The position numbers were made by a program, and so were the translations under genes. The notes under the pieces are model-generated. The model was not told the origin of the DNA. It ran no database searches and saw only the letters and a list, made by a program, of their open reading frames with translations. A stretch of 64,000 nt of DNA, from positions 496,001 to 560,000 of the forward strand of contig JADJYE010000030.1 in assembly GCA_016719945.1 (NCBI GenBank), in the 5' to 3' direction. Within the stretch, counting starts at the first letter, position 1. Each line of letters opens with the position of its first letter. Shown piece after piece: positions 43,543 to 53,606 of the stretch. Origin of the DNA: Polyangiaceae bacterium (GTDB lineage: Bacteria > Myxococcota_A > Polyangia > Polyangiales > Polyangiaceae).

Positions 43543-45075
43543 TCAGCGCCCGAGCTCGCCCCACTCGGTCGTGTAGAGCGGGACCAGCTTCTGCTCGTTG
43601 AGGCGGTTGATCGGGCCCTCGACGCGAGAGATGTCCTTGGGGAACCGGAACGCGTCCACGAGGGCGCGGTCGTCGAGGAAGCGCAGCGAGCCCTCCGGGA
43701 CGACGAGCCGCTCGGGGCGCTGGAGGCTCGGCCCCCCCGCCAAGACGAAGCCCCACTCACCGAAGCTCGGGACGTACGCGTGGTACGGCTCGGCCGAGAA
43801 CCCCGCGGACTCGATGGTCGCGACGATGCTCCAGAACGAGCGCCGCGCGAACCCCGGCGAGGTCGCCTGGATCGCCGCCACGCCCCGGACCCCGAGCCGC
43901 TGGCGCAGCAGCGTGTAGAAGGCGTCGGTGTAGAGCTTGCCGACCGAGTAGTTGCCGGGGTCTGGGAAATCGACGATCGCGACGTCGTAGGAGAGCGTGT
44001 CGGCCTCGTCGAGGAAGCGGAAGGCGTCCTCGTTGGTGATGTGGACGCGCGGGTCCTTCAGCGAGCCGCCGTTGATCCCCGTCCCCAGGGGGTGATCGCG
44101 GAACAGATCGGTCATCGCCGAGTCGAGGTCGATCAGGTCGATGCGCTCGATCGAGGGGTACCTGAGGAGCTCTCGCACGGCGAGCCCGTCTCCGCCGCCC
44201 AGCACCAGCGCGCGCACCGGGCCGCGCCCGTACGCCGCGACGGCAGGGTGTACCAGCGCCTCGTGGTACCGATACTCGTCGTCCGAGCTGAACTGGAGGT
44301 TTCCGTTGAGGAACAGCCGCGTCGTCTTGGGGGTCTGGGTGACGACGATGCGCTGGTAGGGAGACTGCGCGACGTAGACGATCGGCGCGCCGAAGTAGAT
44401 CGTCTCCGAGCTCTTGATCAAGCTGCCCAGCCAGACGCCGACGAACGCGAGGCAGCCGAGCACGAGCCCCGCCATCACGCGCAGCCGCAGCTTCGTCGCG
44501 GAGGGGAGGGGAAACAGGAACGTGCCGATCAGGGCCACGACCGCGTTCAGCCCGCCGAAGAAGAGGCTCGTCTGGTGGATCCCGAGGCGGGGCAGGAAGA
44601 CGGCCGGGAAGAGCACGCTCGCGACGAGCGCGCCGATGTAGTCGAGCGTCAAGACGCGCGCGACGAGGTCCTTCAGCTCCAGGTTGAACTTGAGCAAGCG
44701 CAGGAGGATGGGGATCTCCAGGCCGACGAGCGTGCCGATGATCGTGACCAGCGCGTACAGCGCGAGCCGGAACGCCCCGTACACCGCGTACACCCGGAAC
44801 AGGATCGGCGCGCACAGGCCGCCCGCGAGCGCGAGGCCCAGCTCGATCTCGACGAAGCGAACGAGCAGGTCTCGGTCGAGCAGCTTCGACAGGTACGAGC
44901 CGATCCCCATCGCGAACAGGTAGAGCCCGATGACGAAGCTGAACTGCGCGACGCTGTCGCCGAGGACGTAGCTCGCCAGGGTCGCGCAGACGAGCTGGTA
45001 GACCAGCCCGCTCGTCGCGATGATGAAGACCGACGCGAGCAGCGCAGGCGACGCGAGCCCTTTCGCTTCGGTCAT
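43543..45075 (-). CDS. Membrane-anchored polyamine aminopropyltransferase (spermidine synthase family)
   Basis: The protein is 510 aa. The first 215 residues hold about six or seven hydrophobic segments (SGLVYQLVCATLASYVLG, FSFVIGLYLFAMGIGSYLS and others). The C-terminal half is a spermidine synthase domain with the Rossmann motif VLGGGDGLAVREL and the catalytic Asp region VDFPDPGNYSVGKLYT. Long forms like this are common in Myxococcota and other bacteria; their substrate is often unproven. The enzyme should transfer aminopropyl from decarboxylated SAM to a polyamine. It neighbours the DUF4178 gene, divergently, as is common for this pair. Confidence 0.92.
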   Translation of the reverse strand: MTEAKGLASPALLASVFIIATSGLVYQLVCATLASYVLGDSVAQFSFVIGLYLFAMGIGSYLSKLLDRDLLVRFVEIELGLALAGGLCAPILFRVYAVYGAFRLALYALVTIIGTLVGLEIPILLRLLKFNLELKDLVARVLTLDYIGALVASVLFPAVFLPRLGIHQTSLFFGGLNAVVALIGTFLFPLPSATKLRLRVMAGLVLGCLAFVGVWLGSLIKSSETIYFGAPIVYVAQSPYQRIVVTQTPKTTRLFLNGNLQFSSDDEYRYHEALVHPAVAAYGRGPVRALVLGGGDGLAVRELLRYPSIERIDLIDLDSAMTDLFRDHPLGTGINGGSLKDPRVHITNEDAFRFLDEADTLSYDVAIVDFPDPGNYSVGKLYTDAFYTLLRQRLGVRGVAAIQATSPGFARRSFWSIVATIESAGFSAEPYHAYVPSFGEWGFVLAGGPSLQRPERLVVPEGSLRFLDDRALVDAFRFPKDISRVEGPINRLNEQKLVPLYTTEWGELGR

Positions 45076-45161
45076 CCCCGCTGACGTCTAGCAAATCCTC
45101 GCCCTCGAGGGGGCCTCCGTGAGCCTCACCGCCGGGCGGCTTCCGTTGTAGGCTTCGCGGC

Positions 45162-46634
45162 GTGACCGCTGGCTCCCCGCTCGACCGGAAGGCGCCGTGC
45201 CCCAACTGCGGGGCGCCGATGACCTTCAAGTTCGCGGGGGCGCGGGCGCAGGTCTGCAAGTACTGCAAGTTCCTGGTCGCCCGCACCGACCGCGGCCTGT
45301 CGTCGCTGGGCCACATGGCCGATCTGGTCGAGATCCCGTCGGCGCTGGCCGTGGGCTTCGGCGGGTATTGGGGCGGCAAGCGCTTCGAGGTCGAGGGGCG
45401 GGTGCAGCTCGATCGCGTCGGCGCCGCCTCGGCCCCCTGGCAGGAGTTCTTCATCACCCTGCCGGAGTCGGGGGCGGGCTACTGGATCGCCTCGGCCCAG
45501 GGCCGCTGGTACTGGACCCAGGAGGTCCGGCCTGCGCCCCAGCTCCCCAGCCTGGGCATGCTGCACCCAGGCGCGCCGGTCATGCTGCCGGGCGCGGGGC
45601 CCGTGACGATCACCGAGGTCGGGCGCCGGCGAACCGTGTCCGCGGAGGGAGAGCTCCCGAACGTCGCGCCCCCGGGCGCCGTCACGCCGTTCGCAGACTT
45701 CGGCGGGGCAGGGGGCGTCTTCGGCACCCTCGACTACGGCGACGGGCAGTCGATCGCGCCCGCGCTCTTTCTCGGCAAGCAGTTCGATCCGGCGACGTTC
45801 AAGCTCGACTCGGGCACGCCGCTCGACGCCCCCGCGGCGGAGGTCAAGGAGTGCACCTGCCCGACCTGCGGGGGGAGCCTGCCGCTCGCCTCACCCGGGA
45901 CGACCGAGCGCATCGTCTGCCGTTACTGCGGCGCCATCAGCGATCTGCGGCAGGGGCACCTGTCGGTCCTCGGGCAGGCGCCCAAGCCGCCGGTCCAGCC
46001 GTACATCCCGCTAGGCTCCGTCGGGACCCTGCGCGGCAAGCAGGTGACGATGATCGGCTTCGTCATGCGCGGCACGTGGGTCGACGGGGAGCACTACGGC
46101 TGGCGCGAGTACCTGCTCTACGCGGGCCCGAGCGATGGGTACGTCTGGCTGACGGAGGAGGACGACAAGTGGCAGCTCGTCATGCCGGTGCCTCCCGCCG
46201 ACGTGCAGTTCGCAGGCGACACCGCCCTCATGGCTGGCAAGCGTTACCGCTTCAAGCAGAGCGTCCACGCGCAGGTCGACTACGTCGTCGGCGAGTTCTA
46301 TTGGAAGGTCGCGATCGGGGAGTCGGTGGAGGCCACCGAGTACAAGGGCCCGGACGGCATCGTGAGCGTCGAGCGCGACTCGAACGAGGTGAACACCTCG
46401 TTCTGCTACCCGATGAAGGCGTCCGATATCGGCAGGGCGTTCAACATCGCCCCGCCCCCTTCGATGTCGTTCGTCACCGACGGGGACCCGGAGCGGGCCT
46501 CCAAGAAGATCCGCCAGATCGTGACGATCGTCGTCATCCTCGTGATCATCGTGATCCTCATCTCGGCGATGGACGACTGCGACGGCGGGGGCAGCGGCGG
46601 GGTCTACGTCGGCCCGAGCTACGGCGGGAAGTAG
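45162..46634 (+). CDS. DUF4178 domain protein with two zinc ribbons and a C-terminal membrane helix
   Basis: The 490-aa product starts at GTG 45162. Each half begins with a zinc-ribbon (CPNCGAP..CKYC at 13-38; CPTCGGS..CRYCG in the middle). Each is followed by a DUF4178 module with GYWIASAQGRWYWTQE or GYVWLTEEDDKWQLV. A single transmembrane helix lies near the C-terminus (IVTIVVILVIIVILISAM), followed by an acidic Gly tail. It diverges from the aminopropyltransferase gene 86 bp away. The pair is often linked in bacteria, but no activity is known. Confidence 0.9.
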   Translation: MTAGSPLDRKAPCPNCGAPMTFKFAGARAQVCKYCKFLVARTDRGLSSLGHMADLVEIPSALAVGFGGYWGGKRFEVEGRVQLDRVGAASAPWQEFFITLPESGAGYWIASAQGRWYWTQEVRPAPQLPSLGMLHPGAPVMLPGAGPVTITEVGRRRTVSAEGELPNVAPPGAVTPFADFGGAGGVFGTLDYGDGQSIAPALFLGKQFDPATFKLDSGTPLDAPAAEVKECTCPTCGGSLPLASPGTTERIVCRYCGAISDLRQGHLSVLGQAPKPPVQPYIPLGSVGTLRGKQVTMIGFVMRGTWVDGEHYGWREYLLYAGPSDGYVWLTEEDDKWQLVMPVPPADVQFAGDTALMAGKRYRFKQSVHAQVDYVVGEFYWKVAIGESVEATEYKGPDGIVSVERDSNEVNTSFCYPMKASDIGRAFNIAPPPSMSFVTDGDPERASKKIRQIVTIVVILVIIVILISAMDDCDGGGSGGVYVGPSYGGK

Positions 46635-46641
46635 CGCGGCC

Positions 46642-47769
46642 TCAGCGCTTCTTGTCGGTCTTCGCCTTGCGCTCGAAATACGCGTCGAACACGTCGCGCG
46701 CGACCTCGTTGCCCTTGCGCCACCAGGTCTCGTCGTTCGCGAGCAGCACCGACACGACGATCTCCGGATCGCGCGAGGGCGCGAACCCCGCGAACCACGA
46801 GACGAGCCGCTTGGGGCTCTGCGTCATCAAGGTCCCCGTCTTGCCCGCGACCGACAGGTGGGGGCGATCCGGCTTGGGCTCGAAGGCCTTCGCGCTCGTG
46901 CCCGAGCGCGTCGTCACCTCGAGCATCTTCAAGAGATCGCGAGCGGTCTCCTTCTTGAGGGTCTGACCGAGCGAGACACGCGGCACTTTGTCGGGGCTGC
47001 CGGTGATGTGCAGGCGGATCCGCTCGCCGCCGTTCGCGATCGTCGTCATCATGTCGAGCGCCGCGAGCGGGGACATGCGCGCGTCGCCGAACCCTGCGGC
47101 GGCGCGCGCGAGGCCGAGCTCGTCCGACGGGATCTTGATGGACGTCTTGTCCGCCGGCAGATCGAACGGCGGGGCCTCGCCGATGCCGAACGCGGTCGCC
47201 ATCTTCGCGAGGCGCTTGTCGTCGAGGTGCTGGACCGCGAGCCGACCGAAGACCACGTTGAGGCTGCGTCCGAGCGCGTTCTCGAAGCGGGTGCGCGAGT
47301 CGTCCGAGCGGCAGCCGGGCTTGATGTCCGACGCGACGAGCTTGCTCTCGCCCCCCTTGAAGCAGACGGTGTCGCCGAGGTGGACCTTCTCGCTCTCGAG
47401 CAGCGCTGCGGTGGTGACGATCTTGAACAGGCTCGCTCCGGGGTACTTGGCCTTGCGACCCATGTCCCCTTCCTTGCCGCGCGTCGCCCAGGCGAGGATG
47501 CGCCCCGTCTTGACGTCGCTCACCAGCACCGCGCCGCTCGGCGCCTTGGAGGCGTCGAGCAGCTTGTCGACCGCCTTCTGCAGGGTCGGGTCCACGGTGA
47601 GGCCGATCTCGGTGTCATCCGTGCGCGGCGCCTTCGCGCCGGCGCCTTGCAGCTTGATGGCCTCGAGCTTCACCGCCGGCTTGTCGCCGTCTTTCTTGGC
47701 GAGCGCGTGCGGCGCCGACACGGCGAGCGCGGTGATGAAGGCGAGGGCGATGGATGCTCGGCGCATCAA
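46642..47769 (-). CDS. Penicillin-binding protein transpeptidase
   Basis: The 375-aa protein has a signal peptide (MMRRASIALAFITALAVSAPHALA) and the three transpeptidase motifs: S113-x-x-K116 (ASLFK), S169-x-N171 (SLN) and K310-T-G (AGKTGT). No glycosyltransferase, PASTA or dimerisation domain is present, so it is a short, stand-alone transpeptidase or D,D-peptidase that would act on peptidoglycan stem peptides. Mature length fits that class. It is alone between the DUF4178 and phosphoesterase genes. Confidence 0.92.
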   Translation of the reverse strand: MMRRASIALAFITALAVSAPHALAKKDGDKPAVKLEAIKLQGAGAKAPRTDDTEIGLTVDPTLQKAVDKLLDASKAPSGAVLVSDVKTGRILAWATRGKEGDMGRKAKYPGASLFKIVTTAALLESEKVHLGDTVCFKGGESKLVASDIKPGCRSDDSRTRFENALGRSLNVVFGRLAVQHLDDKRLAKMATAFGIGEAPPFDLPADKTSIKIPSDELGLARAAAGFGDARMSPLAALDMMTTIANGGERIRLHITGSPDKVPRVSLGQTLKKETARDLLKMLEVTTRSGTSAKAFEPKPDRPHLSVAGKTGTLMTQSPKRLVSWFAGFAPSRDPEIVVSVLLANDETWWRKGNEVARDVFDAYFERKAKTDKKR

Positions 47770-47792
47770 CCCCCAATGTAGGATTGTGTAAG

Positions 47793-49043
47793 CTACGGGC
47801 CAACAAACGAGCCCTCGTGCGGGGGGAGCAGGCGGCGGCCCGCGAGCTCTTCGGCCGAGCGCGCGACCTGCTCCACGCGGTACCCGTCGAGGGGCCGATA
47901 CAGCAGGAAGTCCCCAGCTTCGAGGCGCGCCTTGACCAGCGACCCCGTGTCCGCGTCGACCAGACCGAGCGGGCCGCCCTCGCCGCGGGCGAGCGTGAAA
48001 AGCACGCTCGCGCGCTCCCCGCCGTCGAGCTCGGTCTCCCCATGCACCGTGAGCCCCTCGGCCCTCACCGCCACCCGTGGCCCGAGCTCGAGCCGGCCAT
48101 AGGAGTTGTCGGCCATGACCAGCTCGAAGCCCCGCGGATCTCGCAGCACGGCGGGGCAGTCGCCGACGGGGGTGTGTCCGACCACGACGCGCTCCACGCC
48201 CGCTCGCAGCAGATCGGCCACCACGCTCGGGTCGGGCAGGCGCGGCTCTCCGCGAGCCGACGCGGTGCGGGCGTAGACGACGCTAGCCTGGTTGAGGCGC
48301 GTGCCGTCGAGCGGCGCTTGGTAGTCGATCAACGTCGCCCAAGAGGGCGCGCCGCCCGGCGACAGCCGCCGCGTGACGAAGCCGTGCAGGGACTCGGCGT
48401 AGAAGGTGTTGAGGCGCTCGACCCAGCGGTCGACGTCGAGGGTGCGCTCTCGGTGCAGCGGCACGGCGCCCAGGTTCTCGCGCGTCACGCCTCCGTGGAC
48501 GAACAGGGTCGCGCCCTCGCGGTGCGCGAGCTGGCTCAGCGCGAGCAGCTCGCTGAGCTCGCCCCGCGGCTCGAGGTCCTCGAGGAAGCTCCGGGCGGCG
48601 TCGTCGGGGGAGCTCGGCTCGCCCGACGACTCGAGCTCGGCCTGCCGGTGCGCGAGCGCGTCGCGCGCGCCCATGGTGAATGTGAAGATGAACGACAAGA
48701 GCGCGCCGGGCCCCGCGCTCGCGAGCTCGGCCGGCGCGCGGCGAGGCGGGTGACCTCCGAGCTCGCGGACCAGGCGGAGCTTGTTGATGTCGCGGTTGCC
48801 CGCGAGCAAGACGACGCGGTCCGGCTGGGCTCGCTTCGCCGCGAGCAGCGTCGAGACGACGCGCCTCGCGTGGGGGCCGCGGTCGATCGCGTCTCCGCCG
48901 AACACGAACACGGAGCCCTCGGAGACCACGAGCCGCCCGCTCGGGTCGAGCGCGACGTCAGGCGACCGCGCGCAGAAGCTCTCGAGCTTGTCCCAGCGCC
49001 CCTCGATATCGGTGAGGTACGCGACGTTGCGCACGACGCGCAT
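47793..49043 (-). CDS. Metallophosphoesterase
   Basis: From ATG 49043 the protein is 416 aa. The calcineurin-like metal motifs are DIEGRW (degenerate DxH site), FGGDAIDRGPHARR, LLAGNRDINKL, FVHGGVT and VVGHTPVGD. Substitution of the usual first His site by Glu-Gly-Arg may change metal use. Substrate is not evident. No signal peptide or membrane helix is present. Upstream open frame beyond 49043 is Arg/Pro-rich and ignored. Confidence 0.88.
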   Translation of the reverse strand: MRVVRNVAYLTDIEGRWDKLESFCARSPDVALDPSGRLVVSEGSVFVFGGDAIDRGPHARRVVSTLLAAKRAQPDRVVLLAGNRDINKLRLVRELGGHPPRRAPAELASAGPGALLSFIFTFTMGARDALAHRQAELESSGEPSSPDDAARSFLEDLEPRGELSELLALSQLAHREGATLFVHGGVTRENLGAVPLHRERTLDVDRWVERLNTFYAESLHGFVTRRLSPGGAPSWATLIDYQAPLDGTRLNQASVVYARTASARGEPRLPDPSVVADLLRAGVERVVVGHTPVGDCPAVLRDPRGFELVMADNSYGRLELGPRVAVRAEGLTVHGETELDGGERASVLFTLARGEGGPLGLVDADTGSLVKARLEAGDFLLYRPLDGYRVEQVARSAEELAGRRLLPPHEGSFVGP

Positions 49044-49102
49044 CTTGGCACGACCCAGCCCAAAACTTGCGGTCCTCCGAGCCCTGACGTAATCGCCGCC
49101 CC

Positions 49103-50721
49103 ATGCGCGCGACCCTCCGAACGTTGGGGATCGCCGCGGCCCTCCTCGCAGGCTGCGGGTCGAAAGACGGCTCTTCGGAGCAGTCGGCGGCGCCCGCCCT
49201 CGCCAGCACCTCGGACGCGCGTTCGAGCGGGCCGTCGGGCGAGCCTGCGTCCTCGAGCGCGGGCGCCGAGGCGCGGGCGTCCGCGGCCCGGGGGTCTGGG
49301 CCGATCGTCGATCTGTCCGGCGCCTATCGCGCGCCCGCCCCGCTCGCCGACGGACCTCGCGTCTACGCGCGCGCGATGAGCGTGCCCGTCCAGGACAAGC
49401 CCGATCCCAGCTCCAAGAAGATCGGCTTCTTGCGCGCAGGCGCCGCGGTCGCAGCTTCGGCCGAGCCGGTGGGCAAGGCCGGGTGTCCTGGTGGGTGGCG
49501 CGCCGTTCAACCGAGCGGCTACGTGTGCGTGGGGACAAGGCCACCACCGATCCCGAGGATCCGATCGTGCGGGCGATGAAGCCCCCGGATCTGTCCCAGC
49601 GGCTGCCGTACATGTACGGGACGGTCACGCGCGGCGGCCCGGTCTACTCGCGCATCCCCACGCAGAAGGACCTCGACGAGCACGAGCCGAGCCTCGATAA
49701 GCACATCAAGAAGTGGCGCGATGACAAGGTGAGCGGCGCGAGCTACGGGCTCGAGCTCTGGTACCGAGGCGCGAAGCCGCCGGCGTTCACCGCCTGGGAG
49801 GCGTGGGAGCGCAGGCTCAGCGACGACGCCGTCCCCTGGTACCTGAAGGACGGCGGCGCCGTGCCCGATCTGTCGGGGCTCGCCAAGGGCGGCGTGAAGA
49901 TCGATCAGATCGATCGCCGCCAGGGCGCAGCGTTCATCGAGAGCTTCCTGTGGGAAGGCAGACGCTACAACGTCACCACCGATCTGCGCGTCGTGCCCGC
50001 GGATCGCTACCGGCCCATCCGCGGCTCGGAGCTGGTCGGCGTGCGCATCGGCGTCGACGTGGAGTTCCCCTTCGCGCTCATCCGCAAGAAGGGCGCCAAG
50101 CGGTGGACCTGGAGCGCCTCGAAGAAGAAGATGATCGAGGGCGAAGATCTCGCCTACCGGAGCGCGGTGTCGCTCACGGGGAAGCAGAAGATCGTCGGCG
50201 ACGTCCTGCACTACGAGACGAAGGACGGCTTCTGGGTCGACGACCGCCACGCCAGCCGCCTCGACCCGGCCAAGCGCATGCCCAAGTGGGGGAAAAACGG
50301 CGAAAAGTGGCTCGATATCAACATCACGAAGCAGACGCTCGTGGCGTTCGAGGGCGAGAAGGCGGTCTACGCCACGCTCGTCTCCACAGGTGAAGATGGC
50401 CTGCTCGAGGGGGCGCGCACCACCCAGAAGGGCATCTTCCGCATCCACACCAAGCACGTCACGACGACGATGGACTCGGACGCGGTCGGCGAAGAGTTCG
50501 AGCTGCGCGACGTCCCGTACGTGCAGTACTTCCACGAGGGCTTCGCGCTGCACGGAGCGTATTGGCACGACGCGTTCGGCACTCCGAAGAGCCACGGCTG
50601 CATCAACCTCTCCCCGGAGGACGCGCGCAGGCTCTTTCACTGGACCGAGCCCGCTGTCCCCGACGGCTGGCACGGCGCGGCGAAGCCGCTCACCGGCACG
50701 GTCGTCTTCATCCACCCGTGA
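49103..50721 (+). CDS. L,D-transpeptidase (YkuD) lipoprotein, one frameshift
   Basis: The N-terminus (MRATLRTLGIAAALLAGCGS) is a lipoprotein signal with lipobox LLAGC, then an Ala/Ser linker and an SH3-like segment ending GYVCVG. At the GGGG run near 49530-49536 the frame changes and continues DKATTDPEDPIVRAM through a long central region to HGAYWHDAFGTPKSHGCINL, the catalytic His-...-SHGC-N motif of YkuD L,D-transpeptidases. Such enzymes make 3-3 cross-links in peptidoglycan or attach lipoproteins. The span is 3n+2 nt, so one base is missing at the G run. The product would be about 539 aa. Confidence 0.88.
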
Positions 50722-50753
50722 CGCTGCGCCGACCTCCCGGCGAGCAGGGGCTT

Positions 50754-51500
50754 CTACGGACGCTTGCAGCTCGGCAGCGAGCTCACGTCCAGGTACGGAC
50801 AAGCCGGTGGAACGCCGGGCACGACGCCGATCCGATAGACCCCGTCGCTCTGCCTCCGCGCGCTCAACGTCACGTCCCGAGGGGGCGCCGCGCCGCGCTG
50901 GATCGTCAGCACGATCGGCTTGCCGACCGACGCGCGAACGCGTTCGGCCAGGTCGTCGAGCGCGCTGAAGCGCTCGCCATCCACGGCGCGCACGAGATCG
51001 CCGACCGCGAGATCGGCCTGCGCCGCGGCGCTGCCCGAGACGACCTGGGCCAGGTAGCCTGGGCAACGCTCGCGCACCGTCGCTTCGATGTCGCACTTGG
51101 CGAACGCCGCGCGCCAGCTCGCACACGCGGGCGTCGCCTCGGGCAGCAGCGGGACCCAGCAGCCCGCGAACCCCGCGAGCGGCGCTTCGGCGCACGTCCA
51201 CACCGGGTGCTCGTTCGCGCACAGCTCGACGAAGCGTGCGCGGCCTCGATCGCCCGCGCCGCACACGCGCCAGACGGAGTCGACGACCTGCTGACAGAGC
51301 GCGCGGCGCTCCTCGGGGGTCGCGTCGGACAAGGTTCGCGGAGGCTCGGGCGCTGGCGCGCTCGACGCGCTGGCGCTCGCGCTCGCGGCCGCCTCGGCCG
51401 CCGACGCCGCCGCGCTCGAGCTGGCGGGGCCTGCAGCCTGTTCACTGCAGCCCGCGGCGCCGATCAGGAGCGCGGCCGCGAAGCAGCAGGGCCGCGGCAC
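50754..51500 (-). CDS. PDZ-domain lipoprotein
   Basis: GTG 51500 is the first usable start and gives 248 aa: signal PRPCCFAAALLIGAAGC (lipobox GAAGC), an Ala/Ser/Pro linker and a helical Cys-containing region (CQQVVDSVWRVCG, FVELCANE). A PDZ domain follows at about residues 155-230 (SAAAQADLAVGDLVRAVDGERFSALDDLAERVRASVGKPIVLTIQRG). No protease domain is present, so it is probably a binding or targeting lipoprotein. It lies 20 nt downstream of the next lipoprotein gene and is probably co-transcribed. Confidence 0.8.
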   Translation of the reverse strand: MPRPCCFAAALLIGAAGCSEQAAGPASSSAAASAAEAAASASASASSAPAPEPPRTLSDATPEERRALCQQVVDSVWRVCGAGDRGRARFVELCANEHPVWTCAEAPLAGFAGCWVPLLPEATPACASWRAAFAKCDIEATVRERCPGYLAQVVSGSAAAQADLAVGDLVRAVDGERFSALDDLAERVRASVGKPIVLTIQRGAAPPRDVTLSARRQSDGVYRIGVVPGVPPACPYLDVSSLPSCKRP

Positions 51501-51520
51501 CCGATCCGCTGTCGCGCGGC

Positions 51521-52777
51521 CTACGGCTCGCACACGCGCACACGCACCACGCTCAGCGTGCCTCCGGCGGCGGAGGCCCACGCCACCTCGCCGTCGGACC
51601 GGCTCTCGAAGTCGGCGTCGGGCAGCGGCGCTCCGATCGAGGCGGGGCCGCCGAGGTCGGCGAGGGAGGCGTCGAGTCGCTGGAGGGTCGTGTTGCCCGA
51701 GCCGAGCAGCAAGCCGCCGTCGTAGCGCGCGAGGCGGCTCGAGCCCGGGACCGAGAGCGCGCGCTCGTTCACCGGCTGGCCCGTCGTGGAGAACGCGCCG
51801 AGGTGGGCGCCGCCGCTGTCGTCTTGGTAGACGAGGAAGAAGCCGGACGCGTCGGCGACCAGGCCGCCGAGCTCGGTCGAGTAGCCGCCCATGCAGTTGG
51901 CCCCGGGGTCGTCGGTGAGCTGGGCCTGGTTGTGGTTGAAGTAGATCCCTTTGCCCGGGTAGCAGTCGGCGATGCAGATGGGCACCAGGCCGTTCGGCCC
52001 GTCGGCGAGGCGCTGGTCCATGCTGTGGCTGCAGCCCCACCCCCAGCCCCCGCCGGCCGCCGCGCCACCCGAGCTGAGCAGGCGGAGCGTGTCTCCCTGG
52101 TGCCCGATGCCGTCGGGCCAGCGGCGGTGCAGCGCGTGGTACGCCGCGTAGCTGCCGTCGGCCCGCTGGACCATGCGACCGGTCTGCGCGAACTCGCCGA
52201 ACCACTCGACGCCTTCGACTCCGTGGTCGCCGCCCCCGACGAGGTTCGTGACCGCGAGCTCGTTCCCGCTGGTATCGATCTTCACGAACGTCATGAGGTC
52301 GGGGGGGCGAGACACGAGCAGCGCGACGTCGTCCGGCGTGGCCGCGAGGCCGTAGAGCTGGTCGCCGTCGACGAGCAGGTCGTCCCCGTACGGTTGGTCT
52401 TCGGCGTCGAGCCGCTGCACGTGGATGCTGCCGTCGCTGCCCTCCCAGGCCACCACCGAGCCGGAGCCTGCCTGCGCGGTCCACGCGCGGGGCGAGCTCG
52501 CGCCGTCGATCGGGAGGTCGGTGATCCGCACGGCCTCCTCGAGCGTCGAGGCGGTGCAAGGCGGCGCCCCTCCGGTGGGGCCCGCGCCGGTGCCTTCGCC
52601 CCCAGCGCTCGTCCCGGCGCCGCTCCCTCCGGTCGAGGGGCCGCCGCCGTCGGTCGAGGTGCTGCCCCCGGTGCTCGGGCCACCGCCCGCCGCGCCAGCG
52701 CCGCCGCCGCCAGACGTCGAGTCGTCGCCACACGCGACCGCGAGCAGACAACCGAAGAGGACGGTGCGGTGGAGCAT
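51521..52777 (-). CDS. Lipoprotein with Gly/Ser/Thr linker and beta-rich body
   Basis: The 418-aa product starts MLHRTVLFGCLLAVAC (lipobox LAVAC). The first 70 residues after it are Gly/Ser/Thr (GGGPSTGGSTSTDGGG). The body has repeated short strands (GSVVAWEGSDGSIHVQRLDAE, LLVDGDQLYGLAATPDDVALLVSR, GGLVADASGFFLVYQDDSGG), suggestive of a beta-propeller, and three Cys pairs. I do not recognise a family. It precedes the PDZ lipoprotein gene. Confidence 0.75.
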   Translation of the reverse strand: MLHRTVLFGCLLAVACGDDSTSGGGGAGAAGGGPSTGGSTSTDGGGPSTGGSGAGTSAGGEGTGAGPTGGAPPCTASTLEEAVRITDLPIDGASSPRAWTAQAGSGSVVAWEGSDGSIHVQRLDAEDQPYGDDLLVDGDQLYGLAATPDDVALLVSRPPDLMTFVKIDTSGNELAVTNLVGGGDHGVEGVEWFGEFAQTGRMVQRADGSYAAYHALHRRWPDGIGHQGDTLRLLSSGGAAAGGGWGWGCSHSMDQRLADGPNGLVPICIADCYPGKGIYFNHNQAQLTDDPGANCMGGYSTELGGLVADASGFFLVYQDDSGGAHLGAFSTTGQPVNERALSVPGSSRLARYDGGLLLGSGNTTLQRLDASLADLGGPASIGAPLPDADFESRSDGEVAWASAAGGTLSVVRVRVCEP

Positions 52778-52796
52778 CCGTCGATGATACGCGGCG

Positions 52797-53567
52797 TCAG
52801 CTCCGCGCGAAGCGGATCAACAGCCCGAGCCAGCCCTTCGCCAGATAGAGCGCGTTGATCGACACGTAGACGAGCAGGAAGACATCGAACCGGTCGAGCA
52901 GCGCGAAGATGAAGATGTGGCTCGGGTAGTGGTTCAAGAAGCGCAAGAACGTGAAGATCTGCGCCGCGACCCGCGACATCAGCGAGACGCCCCCGCCCGT
53001 CGACACGGTCTCGTAGTAGGCCTCGACCGTCTCCGCTCTCCCCGCGATGTCCGGGTGGCGCAGGAATTTCGTCATCGAGACCGCCGCGGAGATGACGAAC
53101 ACGGCGCCGATCGTCGCGAACAGGAACCAGTCTCGCGGCCACGCCCCGAAGCCAGGGCCCCCGCTCCAGGTCGGGCCGGCGCCGCCGTTGACATAGAGCC
53201 GCAGCCCCACGCCGACCACCAGGGCCGCTGCCTTCGTCTCGTCGGTGAAGAAGTCGAAGTGGTGCCCGGCCTTCGAAGCCAGGCCCTTGTGTCGCGCCAA
53301 CATGCCGTCGGCGCAGTCGAGCAAGTACGACAGCTCGAGCACCAAGATCGCGAGCAGGCCCCCCTCGTACGAGGGGAGGGCCACGAGCATCGCGGTCGCC
53401 ACCAAGAACAGGACGAGGTTGACGATCGTGATCTGGTTCGGGGTCGCCGGCGTCCGCGAGAGGGCCGCGACCACGTACCCCGCGAGCACCCTCATGAAGT
53501 AGTGGTTGAAGAGCTGATCGTTCTTTTTCCGGGTCTTCTTGTAGATCTCGAAACCTTCCCGGAGCAT
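52797..53567 (-). CDS. CDP-alcohol phosphatidyltransferase
   Basis: The protein is 256 aa from ATG 53567. The family motif D84-x2-D87-G88-x2-A91-R92-x8-G101-x3-D105-x3-D109 (DCADGMLARHKGLASKAGHHFDFFTD) is complete. About six hydrophobic segments surround it. These enzymes transfer a phosphatidyl group from CDP-diacylglycerol to an alcohol such as glycerol-3-phosphate, inositol or serine; which one cannot be read from this sequence. It diverges from the formylglycine-generating-enzyme-like gene, 39 bp away. Confidence 0.92.
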   Translation of the reverse strand: MLREGFEIYKKTRKKNDQLFNHYFMRVLAGYVVAALSRTPATPNQITIVNLVLFLVATAMLVALPSYEGGLLAILVLELSYLLDCADGMLARHKGLASKAGHHFDFFTDETKAAALVVGVGLRLYVNGGAGPTWSGGPGFGAWPRDWFLFATIGAVFVISAAVSMTKFLRHPDIAGRAETVEAYYETVSTGGGVSLMSRVAAQIFTFLRFLNHYPSHIFIFALLDRFDVFLLVYVSINALYLAKGWLGLLIRFARS

Positions 53568-53606
53568 CGGTTTTGCCTTCTTCCCGGCGGGGGTTATAGA
53601 GCGCCC

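Noticed and set aside
47793..49628. Long upstream extension of the metallophosphoesterase to 49628
   Set aside because: The extra 195 residues are Arg/Pro-rich, run antisense to the L,D-transpeptidase gene, and carry no domain; ATG 49043 gives the natural start.
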